Below are positions 18,455 to 26,049 of a DNA stretch of 28,060 nucleotides, piece after piece. The notes under the pieces are model-generated. The model ran no database searches and was not told the DNA's origin. It saw nothing but the letters and a program-made list of their open reading frames with translations. The DNA is from a virus: positions 1-28,060 of IMG/VR virus record IMGVR_UViG_3300027907_000040. One strand, written 5' to 3'. The stretch's first letter is position 1. Each line of letters starts with the position of its first letter. A program made the translations under genes and the position numbers.

Positions 18455-19927
18455 TCATGGCAGAAGTGGCGGTCGCACAACCTTGATGAAGTCGCCGCGG
18501 TAGTGAAGGGGGAGAGGCTCGGGGCCGTCCTCGGCTCCGAAGGATGACCACACCGAGGAGGAGGCATCCCCGGCCTTGCGGCAGATGGTCACATGCCCAT
18601 CGTAGTGCGCCAGGTCCCCGACGTAGTAGTTGCCGCTCGTGACCCGCGTGTGCCCGTCCAGATCGTCCCAGGTGTTCCCGTACCCGGTGTAGCGGTACTT
18701 GGAGGGATCGGGGACGAGGATGCCGGTCTGCTCTCGCGCCCACCAGTAGGCGAGGATGACGTAGCTCGAGCAGTCGTTCTCGTGGTTCCGCTCCGGTAGC
18801 ACCCCGAGGCCCGTGTACGGGCGTTGCTGCGAGTAGTGCCAGAGATCCTCGGAGAGCTCGGAGCGGCGGCAGAAGTCCGCGATCTCCTCGCGCACCTTCT
18901 GCATCTTGGCGGCCGGCGAGAACTCCGCGATGGCCTCCTTGATCAGATTGATCGAGAGCCCGTCCAGGATGTGATCGCCTGCGCGTGGCCCGATGGGGAT
19001 GAGTGCGCGACGCATCCGCTGGTAGGTCGCGTCGTCCACGATCCCCGTCTGCGGTAGCCCCTCCTGGCGCTGGAACCCGCGCACGCCCGAGGTAGCCACC
19101 TTGCCTCCGCCTGCGCCCATCGCGAAGGACTCGCGGTAGCGATCGTCCCACTGAGAGGGCTCCCAGGGGAGCCAGCGCTGCGCATGGCTGACCGTGCGCT
19201 TGATGGCGGTCACGTCGGCTCCGGCCATGACCACTCCGCCCGCCGGCGGCTTCAGCACCCGCGGCAGCTTGCTCGGACCGATGGCCGCTCCCTTCTTGTA
19301 CGGCTTCAGATACCAGGGAGTCTCGGGCACGGGTGCCTCCTTGCAGGCGACGAATCCTGTCGACGTTGGCTTCCAGGGCGGATAGCTCGCCCCCATCGCA
19401 TCGGCGGTGAAGAGAGAGTAGGGGGCTTGCAGGTTGAAGTCCGAAGGCTCCTGACCGCCGTAGGTGCCGAAGGTGAAGTAGACGCACTCGCAGCCGCGCT
19501 CGTGCGCCCAGCGCTTGCAGCCCTCTGGGTCCTTCGCGGAGGGCGCTTCCACGGGGAAGATCTGGAGCAGCATCGGAAGGTGCGCTACCGGCTTCCAGTC
19601 CGTCCCCCAGAACAGGAACGGCTCCATCGAGATCGCGGCTTCGCGCTGACCGACCTTCTGAGCGATGAGGGTGGTCAGGGTCGCGCCCGTGTTGTCGATC
19701 TCCTTCTCCGAGTTCACGATCAGCGGCTGCTGCCAGCGGTCGGCCGTCGCGACGATGAGGTCGAGCACGGCCTCGTCGAAGGTGTGCGTGTTGGGGACGA
19801 CAGTACGCCCCCAGGGACCGCACACCATGCCGAGCGACTTCGCTCGAGGGAGCACCGTCTTCTCCCACTCCGCGGGCGCGTAGTCGCGCACGTTGCAGAA
19901 GACGCCCGTGAACCCGGCTGCCTTCAT
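18455..19927 (-). CDS. Modular endolysin: TIM-barrel-like, peptidoglycan-binding and Cys/His amidase-peptidase parts
   Basis: From the first ATG the product has 490 residues. Residues 1 to about 200 look like a glycosidase-type barrel (AAGFTGVFCNVRDYAPAEW, PLIVNSEKEIDNTGA, AISMEPFLFWGTDWKP). Residues about 235-310 form a peptidoglycan-binding motif (GVRGFQRQEGLPQTGIVDDA). The C-terminal domain has NDCSSYVILAYWW (candidate catalytic Cys386) and GDLAHYDGHVTICR (candidate His445), the layout of NlpC/P60 or CHAP cell-wall hydrolases. The frame is open for a further 30 codons upstream and encodes a likely first barrel strand (FLFLDNPRGG). The likely true start is a CTG at 20017 overlapping the previous TGA. 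It cuts host peptidoglycan at lysis, or could be virion-borne. A small membrane peptide gene follows nine bases after the stop. Confidence 0.8.
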   Translation of the reverse strand: MKAAGFTGVFCNVRDYAPAEWEKTVLPRAKSLGMVCGPWGRTVVPNTHTFDEAVLDLIVATADRWQQPLIVNSEKEIDNTGATLTTLIAQKVGQREAAISMEPFLFWGTDWKPVAHLPMLLQIFPVEAPSAKDPEGCKRWAHERGCECVYFTFGTYGGQEPSDFNLQAPYSLFTADAMGASYPPWKPTSTGFVACKEAPVPETPWYLKPYKKGAAIGPSKLPRVLKPPAGGVVMAGADVTAIKRTVSHAQRWLPWEPSQWDDRYRESFAMGAGGGKVATSGVRGFQRQEGLPQTGIVDDATYQRMRRALIPIGPRAGDHILDGLSINLIKEAIAEFSPAAKMQKVREEIADFCRRSELSEDLWHYSQQRPYTGLGVLPERNHENDCSSYVILAYWWAREQTGILVPDPSKYRYTGYGNTWDDLDGHTRVTSGNYYVGDLAHYDGHVTICRKAGDASSSVWSSFGAEDGPEPLPLHYRGDFIKVVRPPLLP

Positions 19928-20013
19928 GTCGGAGAGGTTCTCTACTCCTCCGCGCGGGTTGTCGAGGAAGAGGAAGTTGCGATGGAAGGTGGAGGCCAGA
20001 GCAGGAGCGTATA

Positions 20014-20169
20014 TCAGCGACCGGACGTGTATTCGGCCAGGTAGCGCTCGGCCACCCTCCGGTTACGCCCTACGTCCAGCTTCTTCTTCCCGTCCACGAT
20101 GTACCACTGCGTCCCCTCGTACACCAGGGACACGGGCTTCTTCGCGGGTGCCTTTCTCTTGCCAGCCAT
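20014..20169 (-). CDS. Small basic protein of unknown function
   Basis: This 51-residue frame reads MAGKRKAPAKKPVSLVYEGT then QWYIVDGKKKLDVGRNRRVA and ends in TSGR. The N-terminus is Lys-rich, followed by a likely beta hairpin (SLVYEGTQWYIVDG) and a helix (RRVAERYLAEY). TAGGAGGTGAGTC before the ATG gives an excellent ribosome binding site that overlaps the epimerase stop. The layout (hairpin plus helix with a basic face) could bind nucleic acid, but I do not recognise the family. Confidence 0.7.
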   Translation of the reverse strand: MAGKRKAPAKKPVSLVYEGTQWYIVDGKKKLDVGRNRRVAERYLAEYTSGR

Positions 20170-20179
20170 GACTCACCTC

Positions 20180-21079
20180 CTACGCGGCGACTGCACCTTT
20201 CTCGTCCAGGGTCAGTACCCATTCCATCGTCTTTGCCATCCCCTCGATCAGATCGACCTCCGGCTCCCAGCCAAGGTCGCGAATCCTCTTCGTGGACAGC
20301 CGCTTCACCACGGTCTGCATCTTGGGGGCGGGCACGACTTCGATCAGGAAGGGGCGGGCGTCCGCGAGCTCGCAGGCGATCTCGGCTACGTACTTCATGG
20401 ACTCCGGCGCATCGTCTCGCCCGATGTTGAAGGCACCGCCGTCGGTCTGCTCCAGCACCATGCGCGCTGCGCGCACGGTGTCCGTGACGTAGCACCAGGA
20501 GCGCTCCGCTCCGTCGTGGACGGGGATCTTCTTCTCGTGCAGCGCCTGGTGGAGCATGTTGATGATCGCCGCTCTGCCGCGGCCGGCGGGGAGTCCGGGG
20601 CCGTAGGGCATGGAGAAGCGGAAGATGGTCAGTCCCTCGGACGCGTAGTGACGGCACACATCCTCCCCGAAGAGCTTGGAGATCCCGTACAGGTTGTGAG
20701 GCAGCGACCAGGGGCCGTCGTACTCGTCGCACTCCTCCTCGCCGTTGTCCCCGTACACCTCCGAGGTGGAGGCGTAGGCGAGACGGATCTTCCTGAGTCC
20801 ACACGCCTGCGCGACGAGCGCGGTCATGCCCACGTTGTCGGTGATCGTCTCCATCGGCTCCTCCTCCCCGAAGAGCCGTCCCACCTTCGCGGCCAGATGA
20901 ACGCAGATATCGGAGTCGGAGTGCTCGTCGAACACCGAGTCCACGATCTCCGGGAAGCGGAGGTCGTGCCAGCGGGTGTGAGCCACGTCCACGACGACGA
21001 CTTCGTGCCCCGCCTGTTCCAGCTCGAAGCAGAGGTGCTGACCGAGGAACCCTGCTCCGCCCGTGACGAGGATCTTCAC
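20180..21079 (-). CDS. NAD-dependent nucleotide-sugar epimerase/dehydratase (extended SDR)
   Basis: This 299-residue enzyme starts at GTG and reads MKILVTGGAGFLGQHLCFEL, with the GxxGxxG NAD(P)-binding loop. CVHLAAKVGRLFGEE, the active-site Ser-Thr in YASTSEVYGD, and YGISK (the YxxxK catalytic pair, about residues 146-150) follow. Later come RFSMPYGPGLPAGRGRAAII and RSWCYVTDTVRAA. This is the full set for extended SDR sugar-nucleotide enzymes of the GalE/RmlB/GMD group. The exact reaction (4-epimerase, 4,6-dehydratase or reductase) cannot be fixed from these motifs. It lies directly after four glycosyltransferases and probably makes their donor sugar. The length is close to the usual 300-340. 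Confidence 0.9.
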   Translation of the reverse strand: MKILVTGGAGFLGQHLCFELEQAGHEVVVVDVAHTRWHDLRFPEIVDSVFDEHSDSDICVHLAAKVGRLFGEEEPMETITDNVGMTALVAQACGLRKIRLAYASTSEVYGDNGEEECDEYDGPWSLPHNLYGISKLFGEDVCRHYASEGLTIFRFSMPYGPGLPAGRGRAAIINMLHQALHEKKIPVHDGAERSWCYVTDTVRAARMVLEQTDGGAFNIGRDDAPESMKYVAEIACELADARPFLIEVVPAPKMQTVVKRLSTKRIRDLGWEPEVDLIEGMAKTMEWVLTLDEKGAVAA

Positions 21080-21091
21080 GCGCGGATTGTG

Positions 21092-21658
21092 TCAGAGCGT
21101 TCGGAGGGCGCGCTCGTACTCGTTCCAGTCCGACTTCAGAGTGTTCAGGCGGCCGGTCATCTCGTGGTGATGGATGAAGAGGTAGTCGCGGGCGATGACG
21201 GTGAGGATCCCGATCCTCCGACCGAGCGCGCCAAAGTAGTAGTCACCCATGTAGTGGGTCTCCAGCATCGGCCCCATTTCCCAGAACCACTCCTTCGGAG
21301 CGAAGGGAATCCTCGAGAACTCCTCCGGCGTACCATCCGGGCGCTCCTGATCGTCCCAGCCGCAGGACTCCAGCGTTCCGTCCGGCTTGAGGATGCGAGG
21401 AGCGGGCAGGAAGCCGTGATTGATCTTCGACCAGGCAGCTTCGTACCAGCCGGGCTGCGGCTCGAGGTCGTCCGCGCTCAGGTGGATGTAGTCGCCCGTC
21501 GCCTCCGCGATCCCCTCGTTCCAGGCGATCCCGCAGGTGGGCCGATCCTTGTAGATCAGCCACTCGATCTTCGCGTTGGTCGTGAAGTTGTAGGCGGCGA
21601 TCGTGCGCGCGAGCGAGTTCTCGCGGCCTGTGATCGTGGGGATGACGACCGAGATCAA
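21092..21658 (-). CDS. Family 2 glycosyltransferase
   Basis: This 188-residue enzyme starts at a TTG that overlaps the previous stop (TTGA) and reads MISVVIPTITGRENSLARTI. The GT-A features are a first strand SVVIPT, WLIYKDRPTCGIAWNEGIAE, then DYIHLSADDLEPQPGWYEAA with the ADD metal/nucleotide motif. GDYYFGALGRRIGIL follows. It is shorter than a typical 230-300 residue family-2 enzyme but has the whole nucleotide-binding half. The longer frame to 21889 reads as a shadow of the neighbour. Fourth in a row of coupled glycosyltransferases. Confidence 0.83.
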   Translation of the reverse strand: MISVVIPTITGRENSLARTIAAYNFTTNAKIEWLIYKDRPTCGIAWNEGIAEATGDYIHLSADDLEPQPGWYEAAWSKINHGFLPAPRILKPDGTLESCGWDDQERPDGTPEEFSRIPFAPKEWFWEMGPMLETHYMGDYYFGALGRRIGILTVIARDYLFIHHHEMTGRLNTLKSDWNEYERALRTL

Positions 21659-22299
21659 CGAGTAGCAGGAGCGGAGTCGGGCGGGCGCTTGATGTTGCGG
21701 TCGCCCCAGGAGCCCGCGTAGTAGGGGTCGTCCCATGACTCCTGCGAGAGCGAGCGGATGCAGGGCCGCTTCACGCGCGTCCAGGTGTAGCCCATCTCCA
21801 CGACCGCGGGAGAGAGGAAGGAGTCCTCGGAGTAGCCGGGCGGGTACTCGGGCCAGGGCCGCTCGTCGTAGCGCAGGCCCTGATCCCACAACTCGCGGCG
21901 GATGACGCAGTTGCCTCCCACGTTCCAGCGCGCGTACATCTCCTCCTCGTCCGTGCGCAGACCCACCTGCCCGACCTTCTCGGACTGAAAGATGCGCTCC
22001 ACCTCTTCACACCAGCCGGGGAGGAAGGCGAAGTCGTTGTCGGCTCGGTGGAGATGCGTCGTGTCGGCCTTCATCCAATGTGACCAGCCACGGTTGGCGG
22101 CGAATCCTGGGTAACGATTCTCGTGGTCCCCGATGAGCGGATAGCCCTTGGCTCTGATCCAATCGGCAGTCCCATCCTGCGATCCGTTGTCATAGACGAC
22201 GAACGCGAAGGGAAGCGTCACCGTCTCCAGGTAGGACTCAATGGCCTGCTTGGTCAACTCCAGGCGGTTGTAGGTGATGAAGACGGTGTGCAGCTTCAT
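21655..22299 (-). CDS. Family 2 glycosyltransferase
   Basis: This 214-residue enzyme starts MKLHTVFITYNRLELTKQAI, the classic family-2 N-terminus. VVYDNGSQDGTADWIRAKGY follows (second strand, uracil-binding Asp), then THLHRADNDFAFLPGWCEEV with a DND motif in the DxD place. GGNCVIRRELWDQGLRYDER and GYSEDSFLSPAVVEMGY supply the acceptor-side Glu-Asp motif (ED). The fold is therefore complete for a small GT-A enzyme. The ATG overlaps the previous stop (ATGA) and its own stop overlaps the next TTG. Donor and acceptor are unknown. Confidence 0.87.
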   Translation of the reverse strand: MKLHTVFITYNRLELTKQAIESYLETVTLPFAFVVYDNGSQDGTADWIRAKGYPLIGDHENRYPGFAANRGWSHWMKADTTHLHRADNDFAFLPGWCEEVERIFQSEKVGQVGLRTDEEEMYARWNVGGNCVIRRELWDQGLRYDERPWPEYPPGYSEDSFLSPAVVEMGYTWTRVKRPCIRSLSQESWDDPYYAGSWGDRNIKRPPDSAPATR

Positions 22300-22925
22300 G
22301 CGTACGTCTCCGGGAAGAGATCGCGCTGCACCTGCTGGTGCATCTGCACCTGCCAGCGACGGTTGCGCCACGCGATCCGGTGCTTGGAGTTGCGGTTCCA
22401 GTAGGCGAAATAGATGGCTCGGCGCACCTTCACGACCTCCGCTCCGGCCTTCCAGCACTTCGCCCACAACGACCAGTCCTCGAACCCGTGCGGGTAGTCG
22501 GAGAAGCCGCCGACCTGCATGAAGAGATCGCGCTCGACGAGCGTGCCCACAACGAGGTAGTTGTTCTTGGAGAGGTCGTTGCCGGATAGGAAGCGCGCCG
22601 GCTGCGGCCTGCCCTTGCGCACATAGGAGACCGCAGGCGTGAGCAGAGGCGGAGTGCCGTCGTCTCTACGCCTCCGCTCGTACGCCTGCTGCATGGCCGC
22701 GAGATAACCGCGGCCAAGTTCGTCGTCCGCGTCCAGAAAGCAGAGCCAGTCGCCCTTCGCCATCTCTGCCAGCGCGTTCCGGGCTTCCGAGATCGTTCCA
22801 TCCAGGGCGTGACCGTCCAGAACCTCGTAGGGCTCCTGCGCGCGGGCCGAAGGGAGGGCGCGCTCGTGGGCGAGCGTCCGCCAGGACTCCTCTCCGTAGG
22901 TGGCAACGAGGATGGAGACATTCAA
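22296..22925 (-). CDS. Family 2 glycosyltransferase
   Basis: This 209-residue enzyme begins at a TTG overlapping the upstream TGA (TTGA) and reads MNVSILVATYGEESWRTLAH. DGTISEARNALAEMAKGDWL and CFLDADDELGRGYLAAM carry the DAD motif of GT-A enzymes. GGFSDYPHGFEDWSLWAKCW contains the acceptor-side FEDW motif. The C-terminus is basic and aromatic (YWNRNSKHRIAWRNRRWQVQ), possibly for membrane or acceptor contact. It is one of the clearest family-2 members here and is translated in one unit with its neighbours. Confidence 0.88.
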   Translation of the reverse strand: MNVSILVATYGEESWRTLAHERALPSARAQEPYEVLDGHALDGTISEARNALAEMAKGDWLCFLDADDELGRGYLAAMQQAYERRRRDDGTPPLLTPAVSYVRKGRPQPARFLSGNDLSKNNYLVVGTLVERDLFMQVGGFSDYPHGFEDWSLWAKCWKAGAEVVKVRRAIYFAYWNRNSKHRIAWRNRRWQVQMHQQVQRDLFPETYA

Positions 22926-23161
22926 ACGTAGTGCTCCTCGAGCCGCGCCAACTCGTCCTGAAGTTCTCCGATCATGGTCTGGAGGTCGTCGCGGATGTCC
23001 ACCTCGGGCTGCTCCAGGGACACTCGCCAGGCGACCGCCAGATCGAGAGCGGTGCGGCGCAGGTGCATGTTGGTCTTCTGGAGTTCGCTGATCGCCTTGC
23101 GCTGACGGCGGGCCAGATCGAGGAGCGCCGTTACGTTACGGAGGTCGTGGATCAGTCTCAT
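22922..23161 (-). CDS. Small coiled-coil protein
   Basis: This 79-residue protein reads MRLIHDLRNVTALLDLARRQ then RKAISELQKTNMHLRRTALD. It continues as helix to LQTMIGELQDELARLEEHYV. Heptad-like spacing of Leu, Ile and Met suggests a coiled coil over most of the length. It lies between two glycosyltransferases; its stop overlaps the TTG of the next one. It might tether or oligomerise the sugar enzymes, or act separately. A longer frame up to 23383 overlaps the upstream gene and is not coding-like. Family not recognised. Confidence 0.65.
   Translation of the reverse strand: MRLIHDLRNVTALLDLARRQRKAISELQKTNMHLRRTALDLAVAWRVSLEQPEVDIRDDLQTMIGELQDELARLEEHYV
23124..23140. repeat. Site 4 of the dispersed motif (reverse orientation)
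   Basis: AGCGCCGTTACGTTACG lies near the start of the coiled-coil gene and is identical over 17 bases to 4160-4176. Confidence 0.4.
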
Positions 23162-23174
23162 GCTCGCGACTATA

Positions 23175-23828
23175 TCACCGCGAGTGGCGGATTGCACGCA
23201 GGCGGGAGGTGAACAGGGCCGCATCTTGATTCGTCTCGCGAAACGCCTTCTCGTAGGTCGGGTCCCACTCTCCCAGGCCCCACACCGGATGCAGGTGCTC
23301 CACCACCGAGCGCTCCGCGAACGCCCACGCGCGCCGACGCTTGGCGAGCTCCACCAGCTCCATGTCCACGTACTGATGGTCATACACCTCCGAGAAGACC
23401 GCGCCCGTCCCGTCCACCGTGCCGCCGCGCTCGCTGAGGTAGGCGCGGGAGATAAGCAGGTGGGTAGCGGTCGTCTTGGCCTTCACACCGGGGTTGTGCA
23501 GGTCGTTGGTGCCGACCACCTGCGCGTTCATCTTCAACGCCTCGCTGTCCCAGCCGGGAGAGAAGCGGATGTCATCGGCCCCGGTGAAGATCCAGGGAGC
23601 GGAGGTGCGCTCGAAGGCCCAGTTGATCTTCCTGGCGAAGTCGGCCCGGCCGGGCTCCCACTCCACCACCCACGTAACGTAACGGTCGTGGACGCGGCAC
23701 TCCTCGGCGGTGTCGTCTCCGGGGGAGCAGATGAAGTAGACCTGGAACTCCGTTTCCGTGGAGCGCTCGAGCGAGTCGATCATGTCGTGCGGAGGCCGGC
23801 GCAGGATCGGCACGAGCACGTCTATCAC
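23175..23828 (-). CDS. Family 2 glycosyltransferase
   Basis: This 217-residue enzyme starts at GTG overlapping the upstream TGA (GTGA) and reads MIDVLVPILRRPPHDMIDSL. VYFICSPGDDTAEECRVHDR is the second-strand region, FARKINWAFERTSAPWIFTG precedes GADDIRFSPGWDSEA (the ADD motif), and FSEVYDHQYVDMELVELAK gives the acceptor-side aspartates. The first glycosyltransferase after the terminase block, it is coupled to the LamG-like protein whose C-terminal domain is shared with the protein coupled to the glycosyltransferase at 4051. Substrate unknown. Confidence 0.85.
   Translation of the reverse strand: MIDVLVPILRRPPHDMIDSLERSTETEFQVYFICSPGDDTAEECRVHDRYVTWVVEWEPGRADFARKINWAFERTSAPWIFTGADDIRFSPGWDSEALKMNAQVVGTNDLHNPGVKAKTTATHLLISRAYLSERGGTVDGTGAVFSEVYDHQYVDMELVELAKRRRAWAFAERSVVEHLHPVWGLGEWDPTYEKAFRETNQDAALFTSRLRAIRHSR
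23673..23685. repeat. Site 5 of the dispersed motif
   Basis: CGTAACGTAACGG lies inside the 217-residue glycosyltransferase gene. It is the exact complement of the 13 bases at 4164. Confidence 0.4.
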
Positions 23829-24844
23829 TCGGGCACCTCGTAGCCGGTGATGGTCAGCACCACCGTCGCTGCCGTTCCCGCCCAGCCCTGAATCTCGTCC
23901 CCAGCCGCCAGGTCGTAGGGATCGTAGGTGGACTCCACAGAGTCACGCGCAAGTGGGAAGTCGTCGTACACCCGCGTCGCCGTAGCGTCGGTTCCGATGG
24001 AGAGGTTGAGATCGACTTCGGAGCCTGAGGGGTTGGAGGCATGGATGTTGAGCACGCGCGCCCGCTTCCCGGTGGGGCAGGTGTAGAGCGTGGCCGCTGT
24101 GCCGGTCAGTTGTGCCGGGCCGAAGAAGCGCTTGTAAGAGATCTCGTCCTCAGGCTCCACCCACCAGGCGGGAGCATCGCCAGGATCGAGCACCGCTCCC
24201 GTAACGGACTCCAGCGCCATCGTCCCGCCAGTGAAGGAGGTCAGCCCTGTGACCGCATCCAGGCGCACCCCCTCGGTGAAGCCCGCGTCCACCCAGGATT
24301 GGTAACCATTGGACAGCTCCTCGATCTCGGCGTCGTTCATCACGGCGTCCTTGATTCCGAAGATGAGCATGTTCACGTCGGCGGGAGAGCCGAAGATGGA
24401 GTCGAGGCCAAGCTGGATCTTGGCCGTGCTAGGTGGTGTCGTCCCGTTCGCGAGCGTGTTCGGAGAGTCCTGGTGGTCCCACCCGTTCGCGAGATCGAAG
24501 CGGTGGTAGCGCGGGGCCACGGCTCCATTGGCCTTCGTCACGGCGCAGATCACCCACTCCCCGATCAGGCCCAGCGTCTCCAGCGCGACCACCGCTGCGG
24601 AGGTGTCGTCCCCTGCCGTCGTGCCCAGAAGGAAGTGCGCGTCGGCGTCACCGGCCACGTACGCGCTCCACCAACGGGTCGTGCCGCCGTCCTCCGAGAC
24701 GAGCAGCGCGTCGTAATTACCGAGCGTGAAGGAGTTGTCCTTGAGCACGATGGCGATCGTGATCGGGCCGGCGGGGATGTCCGCGTTCCCGATCCCGAAT
24801 GTCATCGAGTCATCGCTGCCGTCGAAGAAGACCGAATCGGCCAC
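23825..24844 (-). CDS. LamG-like structural protein with C-terminal duplicated beta domain (copy C)
   Basis: The chosen start is the GTG at 24844 (read as Met), which overlaps the TAG of the upstream gene by one base and opens VADSVFFDGSDDSMTFGIGN. This gives 339 residues. Residues 1-185 are a concanavalin A/LamG-like sandwich: FFDGSDDSM, ITIAIVLKDNSFTLGNYDAL, IGEWVICAVTKANG, then DAVMNDAEIEELSNGYQSW, the usual closing helix of this fold. Residues about 243-339 form the beta domain shared with the proteins at 4878 and 9851. The longer frame to 25411 is a shadow of the upstream gene. Such proteins bind sugars or form fibre heads; here it could bind the host wall or carry phage glycans. Confidence 0.78.
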   Translation of the reverse strand: MADSVFFDGSDDSMTFGIGNADIPAGPITIAIVLKDNSFTLGNYDALLVSEDGGTTRWWSAYVAGDADAHFLLGTTAGDDTSAAVVALETLGLIGEWVICAVTKANGAVAPRYHRFDLANGWDHQDSPNTLANGTTPPSTAKIQLGLDSIFGSPADVNMLIFGIKDAVMNDAEIEELSNGYQSWVDAGFTEGVRLDAVTGLTSFTGGTMALESVTGAVLDPGDAPAWWVEPEDEISYKRFFGPAQLTGTAATLYTCPTGKRARVLNIHASNPSGSEVDLNLSIGTDATATRVYDDFPLARDSVESTYDPYDLAAGDEIQGWAGTAATVVLTITGYEVPE

Positions 24845-26049
24845 TAGCTGATCCCGCCAGTCTCCGCTTCGGCTTCCACCCACACGGTCCCATTCTGGAA
24901 GCGGCGCTCGAAGCGACTTCCATTCTGCGTCTTCGGCCCGAGCGGGGCACCGAGAGGGAGCCGGTCGTAGAGCGGGAGCCACTGGTTGCGGCTTCCGTTC
25001 CACCACGCCATCGCGCCGACGTGCTCTAGCAGCATGGAGCAGAAGAGGTAGTTCCCGATCGCCTCCGAGCCCTGCCAGTGGAAGTGGAAGTCCACGCCGT
25101 TCGTCTCGCAGAAGGCCGGCTCGCGCAGGTTCGGGAGCCACGCTTCGGAGAGAGAGCGCGGGTTCGTCTGCCCGATCGTGTTCCAGAACTCGTCCATGAG
25201 CCCGTCCGCGTGGTCGACGATCAGCGGCCAGAACTCGAGCGCGGAGCCTCCGGTGTCCGAAGGCGCGTAGCCTCCGATGTAGGGCTGCGCGTTCCAGCAC
25301 ACGTACTTTCCCCGCGCATGGAAGTGGCTGTAGACGGCATTGGCAAACGAGGCAAGCGCGGCCTCGTAGGAGGGAATGGGAGCGTTCGCCGGACCCCGGT
25401 AGCGGTCGCACTCACGCCCACCGGACACGGACTTGTATTGCCGCCCGAAGTCGTCGATGAAGATCCCGTCCACGCCCCACTGGTCGACGAGAGCGGAGAC
25501 GTTCGCGATCCACTTCTGCTGATAACCCGGAAGCCCCGGATCACCGAGCGGGACGTTGCCGTAGGCGACGTTTACGAGCTCGTTCCCGGCGGCGTCCTTC
25601 ATCTGCCAGCCGCCGGCGCGCAGCTCCTCGGCGGTGACGCCGTAGTGCCATCCGGTCCACGGCTTGCACGAGATCGCGCTCATGTAGACGAGCGCCTTCT
25701 TCGCCGCGCTCGAGCCTGCTGCTGGTGCGCCGCCCCAGGACGTGAACACGAAGTCGTAGTCCGCGACGTGCGAGATCGGTAGCTCGCCGTTGCCGTCCTT
25801 GAAGTAGGAGACACCCCGCCGGCTCGTGGGCGGCGGGGGAGTGACGGGTGGATAGGTGCCCTCGTCCTCCACCCCGAGCGCCTGGACCACGATCCCGGTT
25901 GCGTTGGCCGCGAAGGTCATGCGCGTGCCCTGGGTCTGCGTCCACTTGCTGACGCCGGCGGCCCGACCGCGATAGCCCGCCGCAGCGCCGGGCACGGGGT
26001 CCCATTCCAGGATCAGTTTAGGAGCGTACTGAACGACGCGGAGCTGCAT
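24844..26049 (-). CDS. Glycosidase-like TIM-barrel protein (GHL15-type)
   Basis: This 401-residue protein starts MQLRVVQYAPKLILEWDPVP after GAGGAGG placed four bases before the ATG. Residues 1-62 look like a fibronectin-type beta domain. A Pro linker (TYPPVTPPPP) follows, then a barrel: RGVSYFKDGNG, DFVFTSWGG, KWIANVSALVDQWGVDGIFI followed by DDFGRQY (Asp199/Asp200), YVCWNAQPYIGG, and GLMDEFWN (Glu287). The GVDGIFIDDFG and MDEFW blocks are those of putative glycosidase families such as GHL15. A cell-wall or capsular polysaccharide target would fit a tail-associated enzyme. The start overlaps the terminase C-terminus by 32 bases. Whether the enzyme is active is not shown by sequence. Confidence 0.75.
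   Translation of the reverse strand: MQLRVVQYAPKLILEWDPVPGAAAGYRGRAAGVSKWTQTQGTRMTFAANATGIVVQALGVEDEGTYPPVTPPPPTSRRGVSYFKDGNGELPISHVADYDFVFTSWGGAPAAGSSAAKKALVYMSAISCKPWTGWHYGVTAEELRAGGWQMKDAAGNELVNVAYGNVPLGDPGLPGYQQKWIANVSALVDQWGVDGIFIDDFGRQYKSVSGGRECDRYRGPANAPIPSYEAALASFANAVYSHFHARGKYVCWNAQPYIGGYAPSDTGGSALEFWPLIVDHADGLMDEFWNTIGQTNPRSLSEAWLPNLREPAFCETNGVDFHFHWQGSEAIGNYLFCSMLLEHVGAMAWWNGSRNQWLPLYDRLPLGAPLGPKTQNGSRFERRFQNGTVWVEAEAETGGIS

Noticed and set aside
18435-19868. Second long minus-strand frame over the endolysin
   Set aside because: It is in another frame and Arg/Ala/His-rich, with no motifs. The endolysin frame carries the Cys/His and binding motifs.
20099-21721. Long plus-strand open frame (540 codons), and similar plus-strand frames at 26150-27439 and 3191-4195
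   Set aside because: They are antisense to genes with clear motifs (epimerase, terminase, adaptor). The translations are Arg/Val/Gly-rich without domains, a usual effect of GC-rich codon bias.
21655-22467. Longer versions of coupled genes (also 21092-21889, 24844-25411, 22922-23383, 8764-9594, 4051-4974)
   Set aside because: The extra N-terminal residues are shadows of the upstream gene. The NTGA overlap start fits the family N-terminus in each case, or a one-base overlap in the LamG case.
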